Of a stretch of DNA of 64,000 nucleotides, positions 36,866 to 45,777 are shown piece by piece; position 1 is the stretch's first letter; each line of letters begins with the position of its first letter. The DNA is from Phycobacter azelaicus (GTDB taxonomy: Bacteria; Pseudomonadota; Alphaproteobacteria; Rhodobacterales; Rhodobacteraceae). The position numbers and the translations under genes were made by a program. Under the pieces are notes generated by a model. That model was not told the DNA's origin and ran no database searches. It saw only the letters and a list, made by a program, of their open reading frames with translations. The DNA is taken from the NCBI RefSeq assembly GCF_014884385.1, contig NZ_WKFH01000003.1, positions 3,628,001 through 3,692,000 on the forward strand, written 5' to 3'.

Positions 36866-37081
36866 TTAGGCCTTGTCTTTTTCGGTCTCGGGCGTGATGT
36901 CCTTTGCCTCGACGGCAGCGTCCTGCTCGATTTCGTCCGTGCTGTCCTTTACGCCTTTCTTGAAGGCAGTGATGCCCTTGCCAACTTCGCCCATCAGCGA
37001 AGAAATCTTGCCTCGGCCAAACAGGACCAGGACCACGACGGCGATCAGAAGAATGCCGGGAAGGCCGATATTGTTGAGCAT
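36866..37081 (-). CDS. tatA: Sec-independent protein translocase TatA
   Basis: A 71-residue pore-forming TatA protein: a short transmembrane helix ([16 protein letters not shown]), the [23 protein letters not shown] hinge and amphipathic helix, and an acidic tail. The ATG at 37081 starts the canonical N-terminus; AAGGAGA lies upstream. It is the first gene of the tat operon. CO dehydrogenase itself is cytosolic, so the tat and cox operons are only neighbours. Confidence 0.94.
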   Translation of the reverse strand: MLNNIGLPGILLIAVVVLVLFGRGKISSLMGEVGKGITAFKKGVKDSTDEIEQDAAVEAKDITPETEKDKA

Positions 37082-37234
37082 GTGAGTGTCTCCTTCTTGC
37101 CCGGTGCCCATCCGCACCGGTTTTACTCTGTCAGCACCGTTTCTACGGGCGCGAGGGGGGTGCGCAAAGACGCGCAAGACCTCCAGACGGTCAATCCGTG
37201 GCGAAAAAAGCCTGAATCATCTCCCGACCGAAAC

Positions 37235-37258
37235 CAACTGACAGGTTTATGTCAGTTG
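37235..37258 (+). promoter_or_regulatory. Perfect operator-like palindrome
   Basis: CAACTGACA (37235-37243) and TGTCAGTTG (37250-37258) are exact inverted repeats with a 6-bp spacer, 47 bp upstream of the 37305 start codon. The TGACA/TGTCA cores suggest a dimeric repressor site. The HTH-WYL regulator encoded at 37674 is the obvious candidate ligand. Confidence 0.65.
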
Positions 37259-37304
37259 TCCCCTGCTAGGTCCAGCCTGTCACATCGCATAGGAGACCAA
37301 AGAG

Positions 37305-37640
37305 ATGACACAGACCAAAAGCACGCCCGCCAAAACGATCCCCGTGGCCGAGATCGTCACCTTTACCCTTGCGGGCGGAATCACCCCTGAGGCTTTTGTC
37401 GCGCTCAGCCAGGACAGCGAGGCTTTCGTACGCGCCCAGTCCGGCTTCATGTTCCGCCGCCTGTCCTGCGGTGCCGATGGCCGGTGGAGCGATCACGTGG
37501 TCTGGCGCGATCAAGCCAGCGCGCAGGCTGCGGCAGAGGCGTTTTCGAGGCAACCCTTTGCCACAGCGCTGATGCAGGCGATTGAGCCGGGCAGCATCGA
37601 CATGCGCCACGAAGACATCCTGTGGCAGATGACGGCTTGA
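37305..37640 (+). CDS. Small ABM-like (dimeric alpha/beta barrel) protein
   Basis: A 111-residue protein with the pattern of antibiotic-biosynthesis-monooxygenase or similar dimeric barrel domains: VAEIVTFTLAGGITPEAFVALSQDSEAFVRAQSGF, then MFRRLSCGADGRWSDHVVWRDQASAQAAAEAF and a C-terminal helix. No catalytic residues can be named. It is the first gene behind the palindrome and is followed after 33 nt by a WYL regulator, suggesting a small autoregulated unit. Confidence 0.65.
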   Translation: MTQTKSTPAKTIPVAEIVTFTLAGGITPEAFVALSQDSEAFVRAQSGFMFRRLSCGADGRWSDHVVWRDQASAQAAAEAFSRQPFATALMQAIEPGSIDMRHEDILWQMTA

Positions 37641-37673
37641 CCAAATGGTGCGGCGCGGGCCAAGGCTAGGATC

Positions 37674-38351
37674 ATGCGCCGCACCGACCGCCTGTTCGAA
37701 ATCATCCAGATCCTGCGCGACGGAAAGCTGCACCGCGCGCAGGACATTGCCGCGCGGCTGGAGGTCTCGACCCGCACCATCTATCGCGACATGGACACGC
37801 TGGTGGCGTCCGGCGTCCCAGTCGAGGGGGAGCGCGGCGTCGGATACCTGGTGCGCGAAGCAATCACCCTGCCGCCCCTGACCCTGACACCCGAAGAGCT
37901 GGAGGCGCTGAACCTTGGCATGGCCATCGTCGCCGAAGCCGCCGATCCTGACCTCAAGGCCGCCGCGCAATCGCTGGCTGCAAAGGTGGACGCGGTACTG
38001 CCCGCAGAAACCATCGCCGAGGCAGATGCCTGGAAATTCGCCGTCTACCCCTTTGCCGATGCGGCGCGCGGCTTTGCCCAGATGCCCACCCTGCGGGCCG
38101 CGATCAAGGCGCGCCAGAAACTGCAGATCACCTACCGGCGCATTGACGGAGAGATAAGCCGCCGCAAGATCCGCCCTTTGCACATGGAATACTGGGGCCG
38201 CGTCTGGACCCTCACAGCCTGGTGCGAGGCGCGCGATGATTTCCGCGTCTTTCGCGTAGATCTGATCGAAGAGGCCACCGCCCTGCCCGAACTCTTCGTG
38301 GATGAACCGGGCAAAAGGCTCGCGGATTACGATCCGCACCGCTCGGGCTGA
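37674..38351 (+). CDS. YafY-type HTH-WYL transcriptional regulator
   Basis: A 225-residue regulator. The N-terminal winged helix is MRRTDRLFEIIQILRDGKLHRAQDIAARLEVSTRTIYRDMDTLVASGVPVEGERGVGY (HTH_11, residues 1-58). The C-terminal WYL domain is at about 130-215 (LQITYRRIDGEISRRKIRPLHMEYWGRVWTLTAWCEARDDFRVFRVDLI), where the W-Y-L core reads VWTLTAW. Such proteins sense small ligands and usually control their own neighbourhood. Likely target: the palindrome at 37235-37258. Confidence 0.9.
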   Translation: MRRTDRLFEIIQILRDGKLHRAQDIAARLEVSTRTIYRDMDTLVASGVPVEGERGVGYLVREAITLPPLTLTPEELEALNLGMAIVAEAADPDLKAAAQSLAAKVDAVLPAETIAEADAWKFAVYPFADAARGFAQMPTLRAAIKARQKLQITYRRIDGEISRRKIRPLHMEYWGRVWTLTAWCEARDDFRVFRVDLIEEATALPELFVDEPGKRLADYDPHRSG

Positions 38352-38398
38352 CCGTGGTCAGGCATGAGCTGCGTCCGAGGTCGTGGGCGATCCTCAGG

Positions 38399-39301
38399 TC
38401 ATTCACCGCGATGACGTAGAGCATTCACCACCGTCCGGAACGCAGGCAAGTTCTGGTGACGGCTTGGATAGTAGATGTGATAGCCGGGAAAGCGCTGTGA
38501 CCACTCATCCAGCAGCAGCACCAGCGCCCCGCTGTCGATCTGATCGGCAACCATATCCTCCGGCACATAGGCAATGCCGAACCCATCGCAGGCCGCCTCG
38601 ACCATGGTCGCGTCATCATCCAGGATCAAAGGCCCGTCCACGCGCACGCGGATTTCCTTTCCGTCCCGTTCGAACTCCCAGGCGTAAAGCCCACCTGCCG
38701 TCATCTGTCGGCGATTGATACACCGATGTTCCAATAGGTCTTGCGGCGTGTCCGGCGCACCATGAGCCGCCACATAGGCTGGCGAGGCGACCGCGACGAG
38801 CCGCCAATCCGGCCCGACACGCAGGGCGATCATGTCGTGTTCGACGCTTTCGCCCAGCCTTATGCCCGCATCAAACCGCTGCTCCACGATATCGCGAAAG
38901 CCGTTGTCGACATTGAGCTCCAGCTTGATGTCGGGATAGTCGCGCAAGACGCGGCGCAGTTTCGGCCAGATCAGCTGCGTCAGGGCATGATGCGACAAGG
39001 TCAGCCGGACAGATCCTGACGGCGTGTCGCGCAATTCCGTCAACGCGGCGATCTCCGCCTCGATTTCCCCCATGCGCGGCGCAAGCGTACGCCGCAGCCG
39101 CTCACCGGCTTCGGTGGTGGACACCGACCGGGTGGTGCGCGCAAGCAGCCGCATCCCCATCCGTGTCTCCAGCCGTTTGATCCGGTGGCTGAGCGTCGAC
39201 TGCACCACCCCCAGCCGCGCCGCCGCACGGGTGAAGTTGCCTTCCTCCGCCACGGTGAGAAACCACATCAGGTCATTGAAATCGGTTTGAGACACAAACA
39301 C
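38399..39301 (-). CDS. LysR family transcriptional regulator
   Basis: A 300-residue LysR regulator. The HTH is [42 protein letters not shown], and the co-inducer domain starts around residue 90 ([28 protein letters not shown]). It is divergent from the cupin and aldo/keto reductase genes with a 107-bp shared control region, the classical LysR arrangement, so it probably controls them. Confidence 0.92.
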   Translation of the reverse strand: MFVSQTDFNDLMWFLTVAEEGNFTRAAARLGVVQSTLSHRIKRLETRMGMRLLARTTRSVSTTEAGERLRRTLAPRMGEIEAEIAALTELRDTPSGSVRLTLSHHALTQLIWPKLRRVLRDYPDIKLELNVDNGFRDIVEQRFDAGIRLGESVEHDMIALRVGPDWRLVAVASPAYVAAHGAPDTPQDLLEHRCINRRQMTAGGLYAWEFERDGKEIRVRVDGPLILDDDATMVEAACDGFGIAYVPEDMVADQIDSGALVLLLDEWSQRFPGYHIYYPSRHQNLPAFRTVVNALRHRGE

Positions 39302-39408
39302 TCCATTTATGGTCGGTATCGATAGCTTCTAGCAAAATGAGCCGCCTAATCAATAAATGTTTCTGGCCTCATAAAGGGTTCAGGTCACATCCATTCAGGA
39401 GACAACTC
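39302..39408. promoter_or_regulatory. Divergent control region for lysR and the cupin gene
   Basis: 107 bp between divergent starts, AT-richer than its surroundings. It contains the palindrome TATCGATA (39317-39324) and an ATCAATAAAT stretch near 39350. AGGAGA at 39397 is the cupin ribosome binding site. LysR binding at the palindrome is an inference from position. Confidence 0.4.
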
Positions 39409-39804
39409 ATGAAAATCATCCGATCTGCCGCCAATCCCTCGATGAAAGGACCCGCAGACTGGTTCACCGGCACCGTGCGCATCGATCCTGTCTTCCAGGC
39501 CGAGGCGCCCGGTCGCGTTGCCGGGGCGCATGTGACCTTTGAACCGGGCGCACGCACGGCATGGCACACGCACCCCGCAGGCCAGACCCTGATCATCACC
39601 TTTGGTCGTGGTCGTGTTCAGCGCGAAGGCGGCCCTGTGGAAGAGGTCAGCGCGGGCGATGTGGTGTGGTTCCCCGCAGGAGAAAAGCACTGGCACGGCG
39701 CCAGCGCCGAGACCGCCATGAGCCACTATGCCATCCAGGAAGCCATCGACGGCGAAAGCGTCACCTGGATGGAACATGTGACCGACGACGACTACGGCGC
39801 CTGA
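39409..39804 (+). CDS. Cupin-domain protein
   Basis: A 131-residue single-domain cupin. The first metal motif is [22 protein letters not shown] and the second [24 protein letters not shown], giving the usual three histidines. Proteins of this type are quinol-related or carboxymuconolactone-related small enzymes. The ATG at 39409 has AGGAGA 7 nt upstream; earlier in-frame codons are not protein-like. It is followed after 27 nt by an aldo/keto reductase gene. Confidence 0.85.
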   Translation: MKIIRSAANPSMKGPADWFTGTVRIDPVFQAEAPGRVAGAHVTFEPGARTAWHTHPAGQTLIITFGRGRVQREGGPVEEVSAGDVVWFPAGEKHWHGASAETAMSHYAIQEAIDGESVTWMEHVTDDDYGA

Positions 39805-39831
39805 GCGACGGCCCGACAACAGACCGAATAG

Positions 39832-40707
39832 ATGAGCACTACCATGATATTAAGTGAAACCTACACCCTGCCCAACGGGGTTGAAATTCCAAAGATCGGG
39901 CTTGGCACCTGGATGATCGAAGACGACAAGGTCGCCGATACGGTGAAGGCCGCAGTGGAGCTGGGCTATCGCCACATCGACACCGCGCAGGCCTATCAGA
40001 ACGAACGCGGCGTGGGGGAAGGCGTGCGCAGCGCAGGAATCCCGCGCGAGGAGCTGTTCGTGACCAGCAAACTGGACGCCGGGATCAAGTCTTTCGGGGA
40101 GGCCAAAGCGGCAATCGATGCCTCGCTTGAAACCATGGGGCTTAATTACATCGACCTGATGATCATCCACAGCCCTCAGCCGTGGCAGAACTTTGGCGAT
40201 GAGGATCGGTTCTTCGAGGGCAACCTTGCCGCGTGGAAAGCATTGGAAGAGGCCTACGACCGGGGCAGGCTCAAAGCGATCGGGGTGTCGAACTTCCAGA
40301 AGGAGGACCTGCAGAACCTGATCGACAATGCCAGCGTCAAGCCGATGCTCAACCAGATCCTGGCCCATATCGCCAATACCCCGTTCGACCTGATCGACTT
40401 CATCCGCACCAACGACATGGTGGCAGAAGCCTATTCACCCGTCGGGCACGGCGAGATCCTGAAGCGCCGCGACATCCAATCCATGTCCAAGAAATATGGC
40501 GTCAGCGTTCCGCAGCTTGCGATCCGCTACCTGCTGCAACTTGGCCTGCTTCCCCTGCCGAAGACCGCGAACCCCGATCACATGAAGATGAATTCCGAGG
40601 TGGCGTTCCAGATCACCGATGAGGATATGGAAACCCTGAAAAACGTGGAGAAAATTCAGGACTACGGCGAACACAGTGTCTTCCCCGTCTACGGCGGCAA
40701 GATCTAA
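39832..40707 (+). CDS. Aldo/keto reductase
   Basis: A 291-residue NAD(P)H-dependent carbonyl reductase. The catalytic Asp-Tyr-Lys-His set is visible as YRHIDTAQAYQNE, LFVTSKLDAG and MIIHSPQPW. IPKIGLGTW starts the barrel and IGVSNFQKEDLQNL marks the later loop. LLPLPKTANPDH carries the cofactor-binding lysine. Probably co-expressed with the cupin under the LysR regulator. An ATG at 39844 is the alternative start. Substrate unknown. Confidence 0.92.
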   Translation: MSTTMILSETYTLPNGVEIPKIGLGTWMIEDDKVADTVKAAVELGYRHIDTAQAYQNERGVGEGVRSAGIPREELFVTSKLDAGIKSFGEAKAAIDASLETMGLNYIDLMIIHSPQPWQNFGDEDRFFEGNLAAWKALEEAYDRGRLKAIGVSNFQKEDLQNLIDNASVKPMLNQILAHIANTPFDLIDFIRTNDMVAEAYSPVGHGEILKRRDIQSMSKKYGVSVPQLAIRYLLQLGLLPLPKTANPDHMKMNSEVAFQITDEDMETLKNVEKIQDYGEHSVFPVYGGKI

Positions 40708-40731
40708 CGCCCCCCCCCGGCGGCGAAAGCG

Positions 40732-40767
40732 GCCAGGCAAGCCGCCACCATGTTTACGTTGCCTGGC
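40732..40767. terminator. Hairpin between convergent genes
   Basis: GCCAGGCAA (40732-40740) / TTGCCTGGC (40759-40767) is a perfect 9-bp stem with an 18-nt loop, between the aldo/keto reductase stop and the 3' end of the minus-strand hypothetical gene, whose last codons it overlaps. A run of nine C lies just before it (40710-40718). Possible bidirectional terminator; no T-tract. Confidence 0.45.
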
Positions 40768-41296
40768 GGGCGCGTTCAGCCACCCGTGCCCGGGAGGCAG
40801 CAAGCCGTGCCCTCGCGGCCCGCGCCCGGTCCGCCAGTCGATCGTCCGGCAGTTCCGGAGGGCATCCGCAGATCACATTGAAGCCTTTCAGATCGGTAAA
40901 GGCCCATTGCGCCGCCAAGAGTTGGTAGCTTTTCAGATCCCAGCCTGACTCATCGGTCTCAAAACGCATCCGCCAGTTTCCGCGCACGCGCACCGGCAGC
41001 CGCAATCGCCGGATGCGAAGCATGGCTTCGTGTCCACTCTTGGCCGTGCGCAGCCCTTGCGTGCGCATGGCCTTGATCCGTTCCAGCAGCCCGCCCACGT
41101 CCTTCAGGCGGCGACCGGCAAAAAGCACCTCGATCTCCGCATCGGGCTTGACGATTCCCTTGATAAGCAGGTCGCCACGGTTGTTGCGACTCAGGATGGG
41201 GATGAGTTCGACGGGAACGTCCCGCAGCTCGCGCTTGAACAGGCCAGAATCCTCGATCTGAGGTGTAATTTCGGCCCTATCTCTTCGTCGGTCCAT
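40754..41296 (-). CDS. Hypothetical protein
   Basis: A protein of about 180 residues that I do not recognise. It has an acidic N-terminal half (ELRDVPVELIPILSRNNRGDLLIKG), a basic middle (LRIRRLRLPVRVRGNWRMRFE) and an Arg/Ala-rich helical tail (RAARARLAASRARVAERARQ) likely to form a coiled coil. Cysteines occur in VICGCPPEL. The start is uncertain: the ATG at 41296 has a weak GGGA box, and GTG codons at 41321 and 41371 would extend it. Coding is supported by codon bias and by the absence of a better frame on either strand. Confidence 0.5.
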   Translation of the reverse strand: MDRRRDRAEITPQIEDSGLFKRELRDVPVELIPILSRNNRGDLLIKGIVKPDAEIEVLFAGRRLKDVGGLLERIKAMRTQGLRTAKSGHEAMLRIRRLRLPVRVRGNWRMRFETDESGWDLKSYQLLAAQWAFTDLKGFNVICGCPPELPDDRLADRARAARARLAASRARVAERARQAT

Positions 41297-41371
41297 GTTC
41301 CCGAAGTCCACGCATAGCTTCCCCAAGCGCGCAGAGGCGGATTGCTCAACAGCGCGCAGCCGCACAGACAC

Positions 41372-41529
41372 CTAAGCCACACCGGTTAACAGGGCATTGA
41401 AGAGCGACCAATGCAAGACAGCAGAACACACTTGGACTTTGAAATGTAAGGCAGATTGAGCAAGGGGGCGGATCGTCGCCACCTCAAGGGAGCCCTGCCC
41501 TGTCCAAATTCAACCTACCACCAAACGAA
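41372..41529. other. Intergenic region
   Basis: Short gap between the start of the hypothetical gene and the VPLPA terminator, both on the minus strand. It is AT-richer than average; no gene seen. Confidence 0.35.
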
Positions 41530-41555
41530 AAGCGCCCGCCATCTGGCGGGCGCTT
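41530..41555 (-). terminator. Terminator after the VPLPA-CTERM gene
   Basis: A perfect 12-bp stem AAGCGCCCGCCA / TGGCGGGCGCTT with a 2-nt centre, followed on the minus strand by TTCG. It lies 23 nt after the stop codon. Confidence 0.8.
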
Positions 41556-41578
41556 GATCGGTGCGTCTCCTGTTGCGT

Positions 41579-42205
41579 TCAGGCCTTTCTGCGGCGACGC
41601 AGCAAGCCCAGACCACCGAAGGCGCCGATCAGAAGAATGCCGGTGGCCGGAAGGGGAACCGGAGCAATCGACGATGTTCCCGAGATCGAAAACTGCTGCT
41701 CGCGCGGATATGTACTGAACGAATTAAAGGCCATATAGTCGTGCGACTGACGCAGGTTGCCTGCTGGAGCACTCACCCCCCAGTCAGCATAGGCGGCGAC
41801 ACTGTTCACACCCTTGTAGCCAAACCAGTAGGATCCCGCCGCCAGATTGAGGCTCAGGCCACTTACGATCACATCAAAGATCCGATAACTGCCGGCGGTT
41901 GCGATCTGGGAACCAGTAACGGACAGGTTCGTCATCAACAGCAGATTGTTCATAGCGCTGTCATAGATCCCGATGTCCAGGCGGGCCTGGGACAGATCTG
42001 AGTTCGTGAACCCGAAAGCAAATTGCACGCCTGTCACCGTCGTGTTCGCGCTCAGAGTGAAATCGTCAGCTACGGCATACTGGTTACCGACATTCCGGTT
42101 TACGCCTGATCCAACCACTCCATTGTCGAAAACAGTCGCGGCAAGGGCGCTGGAAGCAGACAAAGCAAGCGCCAACACTGTTCCAGCCAATTTCTTGACA
42201 ATCAT
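41579..42205 (-). CDS. VPLPA-CTERM sorting domain protein
   Basis: A 208-residue secreted protein. An N-terminal signal peptide (KKLAGTVLALALSASSALA) is followed by a beta-rich body, and the C-terminus is APVPLPATGILLIGAFGGLGLLRRRRKA: the VPLPA motif, a transmembrane helix and an arginine cluster recognised by an exosortase-type enzyme. The substrate is likely processed and released or anchored at the surface. No exosortase gene is in the window. The ATG at 42205 begins the signal peptide; GGAGACG lies upstream. The body (VADDFTLSANTTVTGVQFAFGF) resembles choice-of-anchor adhesion-like domains. Confidence 0.88.
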   Translation of the reverse strand: MIVKKLAGTVLALALSASSALAATVFDNGVVGSGVNRNVGNQYAVADDFTLSANTTVTGVQFAFGFTNSDLSQARLDIGIYDSAMNNLLLMTNLSVTGSQIATAGSYRIFDVIVSGLSLNLAAGSYWFGYKGVNSVAAYADWGVSAPAGNLRQSHDYMAFNSFSTYPREQQFSISGTSSIAPVPLPATGILLIGAFGGLGLLRRRRKA

Positions 42206-42314
42206 AAAACGTCTCCAATCATAAAGTGCTTCGAAAAAATGGTTAACCAATAGTTAACAAAGCACTGCTCAAGAGTCAACCTACACGGCGCGCGCCACTG
42301 CGGCCCTGCACTCC

Positions 42315-43418
42315 CTACCCTTTGGGAAAGACAAAGCACCGGTTGCGCGGCACGGTAAGCCACAGGACGCGGCCCACTTCGGGCAGGAACACGTTGGGCA
42401 CCGTCACCTTCAGCAGCGATCCGTCAAAATCCATGCGAAATTCCACCAGGCTTTCATGGCCAAGGAAACGCGCGCGTTCCACCACGCCGCGGGCCGGGAC
42501 GCCATCGCTGGGCGTGGGCAGTGGCCCCTTGCCGGCGCGGTCGAAATCGATGCGCACATGCTGGGGGCGAAAGACGATCTCTACGTCGGTGCCATCGGGC
42601 ACACCGGGGGCCAGGAACTGCCCAAAAGGCGTTTCAGCCAGCGCGCCGTTCACCTGCGCGTTCAGCACGTTCACGTCACTGAAAAACGCCACTGCCGCCT
42701 TGTCTACCGGGCGGGTATAGACGTTATAGGGCGCGCCCTGCTGAACGATCCGCCCGCCCCGCATCAGGGCGATTTCATCGGCCATGCGCATGGCTTCTTC
42801 GGGTTCGTGGGTGACCAGCAGAACCGCCGTGTCCTCTTCGCGCAAAAGCGTCAGGGTTTCATCGCGAATGCCGTCGCGCAGGCGGTTATCAAGGCCCGAG
42901 AACGGCTCGTCCATCAGCATGATCCGCGGGCGCGGCGCCAGGGCGCGGGCCAAGGCCACGCGCTGTTGTTCGCCGCCTGACAGCTGGTGCGGATAGTCGT
43001 CGATGTATTTCGACAGCGACACCTTGGCGAGCAGTTCCTCCACCCGGGCGCGTTTCTGGTCCTTGGCGCCTTTGAGGCCAAAGGCCACGTTGTCGGCGAC
43101 GCTCAGATGCGGAAACAGCGCAAAATCCTGGAACATCAACCCGATCTCGCGCCGCTCGGGCGGGACACGAAAGACGGTGTCGCAAATCAGCTTGCCATCC
43201 ACATAGATTTCGCCCTCGTCCTGCATCTCGACGCCGGCGATCATGCGCAGGGTGGTGGATTTTCCGCAGCCAGATGGCCCCAACAGGCAGGTCACCTGCC
43301 CCGCCTGAATGGTCAGCGAGACATCATCCACCACAGGGCGCCCATCAAAGAACCGCCGGATGTTGCGGATCTCAAGCCGGGGAACCGGAAGGTTTGGCGG
43401 GGTGGATACGGCGGTCAT
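42315..43418 (-). CDS. ABC transporter ATP-binding protein, FbpC/PotA type
   Basis: A 367-residue importer ATPase. Walker A LLGPSGCGKSTTLRMIAG (about residues 45-62), Q-loop FQDFALFPHLSV, signature HQLSGGEQQRVALARAL, Walker B IMLMDEPFSGLD and switch LLVTHEP are present, plus a C-terminal TOBE-like regulatory region from about residue 280. The type fits ferric iron, spermidine or sulfate importers; no permease or binding protein is adjacent, so the substrate is open. The ATG at 43418 was chosen; a GTG at 43430 is possible. Confidence 0.85.
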   Translation of the reverse strand: MTAVSTPPNLPVPRLEIRNIRRFFDGRPVVDDVSLTIQAGQVTCLLGPSGCGKSTTLRMIAGVEMQDEGEIYVDGKLICDTVFRVPPERREIGLMFQDFALFPHLSVADNVAFGLKGAKDQKRARVEELLAKVSLSKYIDDYPHQLSGGEQQRVALARALAPRPRIMLMDEPFSGLDNRLRDGIRDETLTLLREEDTAVLLVTHEPEEAMRMADEIALMRGGRIVQQGAPYNVYTRPVDKAAVAFFSDVNVLNAQVNGALAETPFGQFLAPGVPDGTDVEIVFRPQHVRIDFDRAGKGPLPTPSDGVPARGVVERARFLGHESLVEFRMDFDGSLLKVTVPNVFLPEVGRVLWLTVPRNRCFVFPKG

Positions 43419-43507
43419 TTGGCCTCTCACTGATGCCGATCAAAACAATCGGGATTGCCCGCAGATAGCAACCCCGCAAAGGCCGCGCAAGGGCGCCGTC
43501 TGCCTCC

Positions 43508-44557
43508 CTAGCAGCAGGAGGCGGCGGCCGTCCCCTCGTCGAAGGCATTGAAGGGCGAGGCCCCGCCACAGCCCGCGAAGATCCCATAGTGGTTGGAGAA
43601 ATCCCCGATGAAGTCAAAATGCGGGGCAAGCCGCGTGTCCTGCAGCATCATCCAGGTGTTGCCGCAGACTGGGAAGACCTTGCCCGCCTCGATCACATGG
43701 TGGTCGTCCAGTTTCAGCGCATGGGGGTTGTGCGGGATAGTGCCCTTGTAGATCACCGCCTGGCCGTAGTCTTCGCAATCGGGCTCCAGCTGGGGCAATT
43801 TGAACAGCCGGTAGGTGGCCGAGAGGAACTTGAGCGGTGCTACCCGCGCCTCGAGCTTGGGGTTCTCGATGGTCAGGGGGCGGGCGGTCACCATGCGCGG
43901 ATCTTTGAACCCGGCCTCGCGCGCCAAGCGCAGGAAGTCGTTCCAGTAAAGCGCGCCGGACAGACATTCGCCATACAGAACCTCGTCTTTCGCCATCGCC
44001 TCGGGCACGCGGCGGTCGGCGTAGACATCCGAGAAATACATCTCGCCGCCCTCCTTCAAGAGCCGATGCGCGCCGCGCAGCACCGCGCCCTTGTCGGTCG
44101 CCAGATTGATCACGCAGTTGGAGACGATGACATCAAAAGATCCCGGCTCAAGGTCCAGCTCATCCAGTTTCTCGATATAGCCGTGATGGAATTCGACATT
44201 GCTGGCGACATGGCCAAAGGCCGCCGCGTGATAATCGCGGTGGCGCGTCGCCACCTCAAGCTGGGCGGGGGTCATGTCTACGCCCACGACGCGGCCCTTT
44301 TCCCCAACCATGGCCGACAGCGCATAGACATCGCGCCCCGCACCGCAGCCCAGATCCAGCACCGAGGCCCCTTCCAAGGCCTCAGGCGCGATCAGACCAC
44401 AGCCGTAATAGCGGGTCAGCACCTCGTCATGGATCTGCGACAGGATCGCCTTGACGTGATCGGGCATGTCGTCCGGCGTGCAGCAGGCATTGGTTTGCAG
44501 ATCTTCGCTGCCCTGCAGGACCTCGCCATAATAATTCTGCACGCTTTCATGTTTCAT
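43508..44557 (-). CDS. arsM: Arsenite methyltransferase ArsM
   Basis: A 349-residue SAM-dependent arsenite methyltransferase that turns As(III) into methylated, partly volatile species. SAM motif I is VLDLGCGAGRDVYALSAMVG (about residues 66-85), then VVGVDMTPAQLEVA and FDVIVSNCVINLATDK. Arsenic-binding cysteines are expected in NACC near the N-terminus, SNCVINL and YGECLSGALY. The C-terminus ends in a further Cys-Cys pair. The ATG at 44557 begins the conserved MKHESVQNYYGEVLQ. No arsR, arsB or arsC gene is adjacent. Confidence 0.93.
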   Translation of the reverse strand: MKHESVQNYYGEVLQGSEDLQTNACCTPDDMPDHVKAILSQIHDEVLTRYYGCGLIAPEALEGASVLDLGCGAGRDVYALSAMVGEKGRVVGVDMTPAQLEVATRHRDYHAAAFGHVASNVEFHHGYIEKLDELDLEPGSFDVIVSNCVINLATDKGAVLRGAHRLLKEGGEMYFSDVYADRRVPEAMAKDEVLYGECLSGALYWNDFLRLAREAGFKDPRMVTARPLTIENPKLEARVAPLKFLSATYRLFKLPQLEPDCEDYGQAVIYKGTIPHNPHALKLDDHHVIEAGKVFPVCGNTWMMLQDTRLAPHFDFIGDFSNHYGIFAGCGGASPFNAFDEGTAAASCC

Positions 44558-44654
44558 CGCTGGGCCTTTCACTGTCTTTTCCGGCTCATGGGTATCCTGC
44601 GCCCCGGCTTCGAACAAGCGGCAGAGCGCCGCAGTGACGCAAGCGTGAAGCCCC

Positions 44655-45773
44655 CTACCCTGTCAGATCAAACACAGCCTCGGCCCGCACGGTGCCATTG
44701 ACCAGCACCTCGAAGCGGTGCGCTCCGGGAACAAGCGTGAAGGTGGTGGCGTCCCCTTTCATGCGGTGACGTTTGACAAGGGTCAGTCGCCCATTGTTCA
44801 GCCGTGCCTGTTTCAGCTTGAACACCTTGGCCGAGAGTTTGCCGCCAGGGCGCTGGAAGTGCAGCCGATAGTCCACCAGCACCGGCTGGTCCTCTGCCCC
44901 AAACAGATCGACCGAGAAGGACAACGCTCCGCCTATGGGGACCGATGCCGCATCGAGCGTGATCTGAGCCGTGACCGGTGCCTCCGGGTCATAACCCAAG
45001 AGGCCCAGCGCGCCTGCATGACCTGCCTTGACCAACCCGCGGCAGGCATGGGCGGTGATCCAGTCCATTTCCTTTTGTGCCTGCTGCCCTGCATCGCGCC
45101 AGCGGCGTAGGGTCTCGACCACGAGATCCGGGTCTTTCTTGGCAATGTCATTCAGGTGATTGGCGACCGAGCGGGTGACAAACCGCGTGGGGTCCCGATG
45201 CAGCCGGTCCAACAGCGGCAAGGGCGCACGCAGATCCAGCGTAATGCCCAGCCCCCAAGGCAGACGCGGCCGCGTGCCCTCGCTGGCCAGCCGCCGCACA
45301 TGATAGTGCTCATGCTCTGCCCAGTCCTGCATCCGCGCGAGGGTCAGATCAGGCCAGCGGTTGAGGAAAGGACGGATCGCATATTCCATGGAAAACCGCT
45401 GTGTCAGTTGTTCCAGTAGGTCCAGCGACAGGTCGGGATGGTCCTCCAGCCCCTTTGCCACCACGAATTCGCCCAAGGGCGCAAAAATGAAATCGCCGAA
45501 ATCATCGTCACGCCTGCCAGGATTTAGCGGCGGCGGCAGGGCGGCGCGCAACACCGGCGCCACATCCGGCAGCGGGGCGCTGTAGTGGCCTTGCAGAACC
45601 TCAGCGATCCATTGGATGCGCTGTTTTAGCTCCAGTTCTGGCAGACGCTCCATCACCTGCGCCTCGAACCTGGGCGCATCGAACTCCGGATCCACGGCAG
45701 CAAAAAGACCCGCCAGATAGCGGGTCTTTTCCAGGTTGAACAGCTGGTCCTTCAGAGAAAAACCGCTAGCCAT
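44655..45773 (-). CDS. DNA alkylation repair protein (AlkC/AlkD HEAT-repeat family)
   Basis: A 372-residue protein of the HEAT-repeat DNA glycosylase family that removes alkylated purines. The helical body has repeats (PELELKQRIQWIAEVLQGHY, FSMEYAIRPFLNRWPDLTLARMQDWAEHEHYHVRRLASEGTRPRLPW), where HVRRLASEGTRPRLPW is the family signature, and VTRSVANHLNDIAKKDPDLVVETLRRW. A C-terminal immunoglobulin-like beta domain (about residues 275-372) is typical of the AlkC group. Followed after 4 nt... in the same orientation it starts just downstream of the SDR gene, so the two may be one transcript. Confidence 0.9.
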   Translation of the reverse strand: MASGFSLKDQLFNLEKTRYLAGLFAAVDPEFDAPRFEAQVMERLPELELKQRIQWIAEVLQGHYSAPLPDVAPVLRAALPPPLNPGRRDDDFGDFIFAPLGEFVVAKGLEDHPDLSLDLLEQLTQRFSMEYAIRPFLNRWPDLTLARMQDWAEHEHYHVRRLASEGTRPRLPWGLGITLDLRAPLPLLDRLHRDPTRFVTRSVANHLNDIAKKDPDLVVETLRRWRDAGQQAQKEMDWITAHACRGLVKAGHAGALGLLGYDPEAPVTAQITLDAASVPIGGALSFSVDLFGAEDQPVLVDYRLHFQRPGGKLSAKVFKLKQARLNNGRLTLVKRHRMKGDATTFTLVPGAHRFEVLVNGTVRAEAVFDLTG

Positions 45774-45777
45774 CCCC

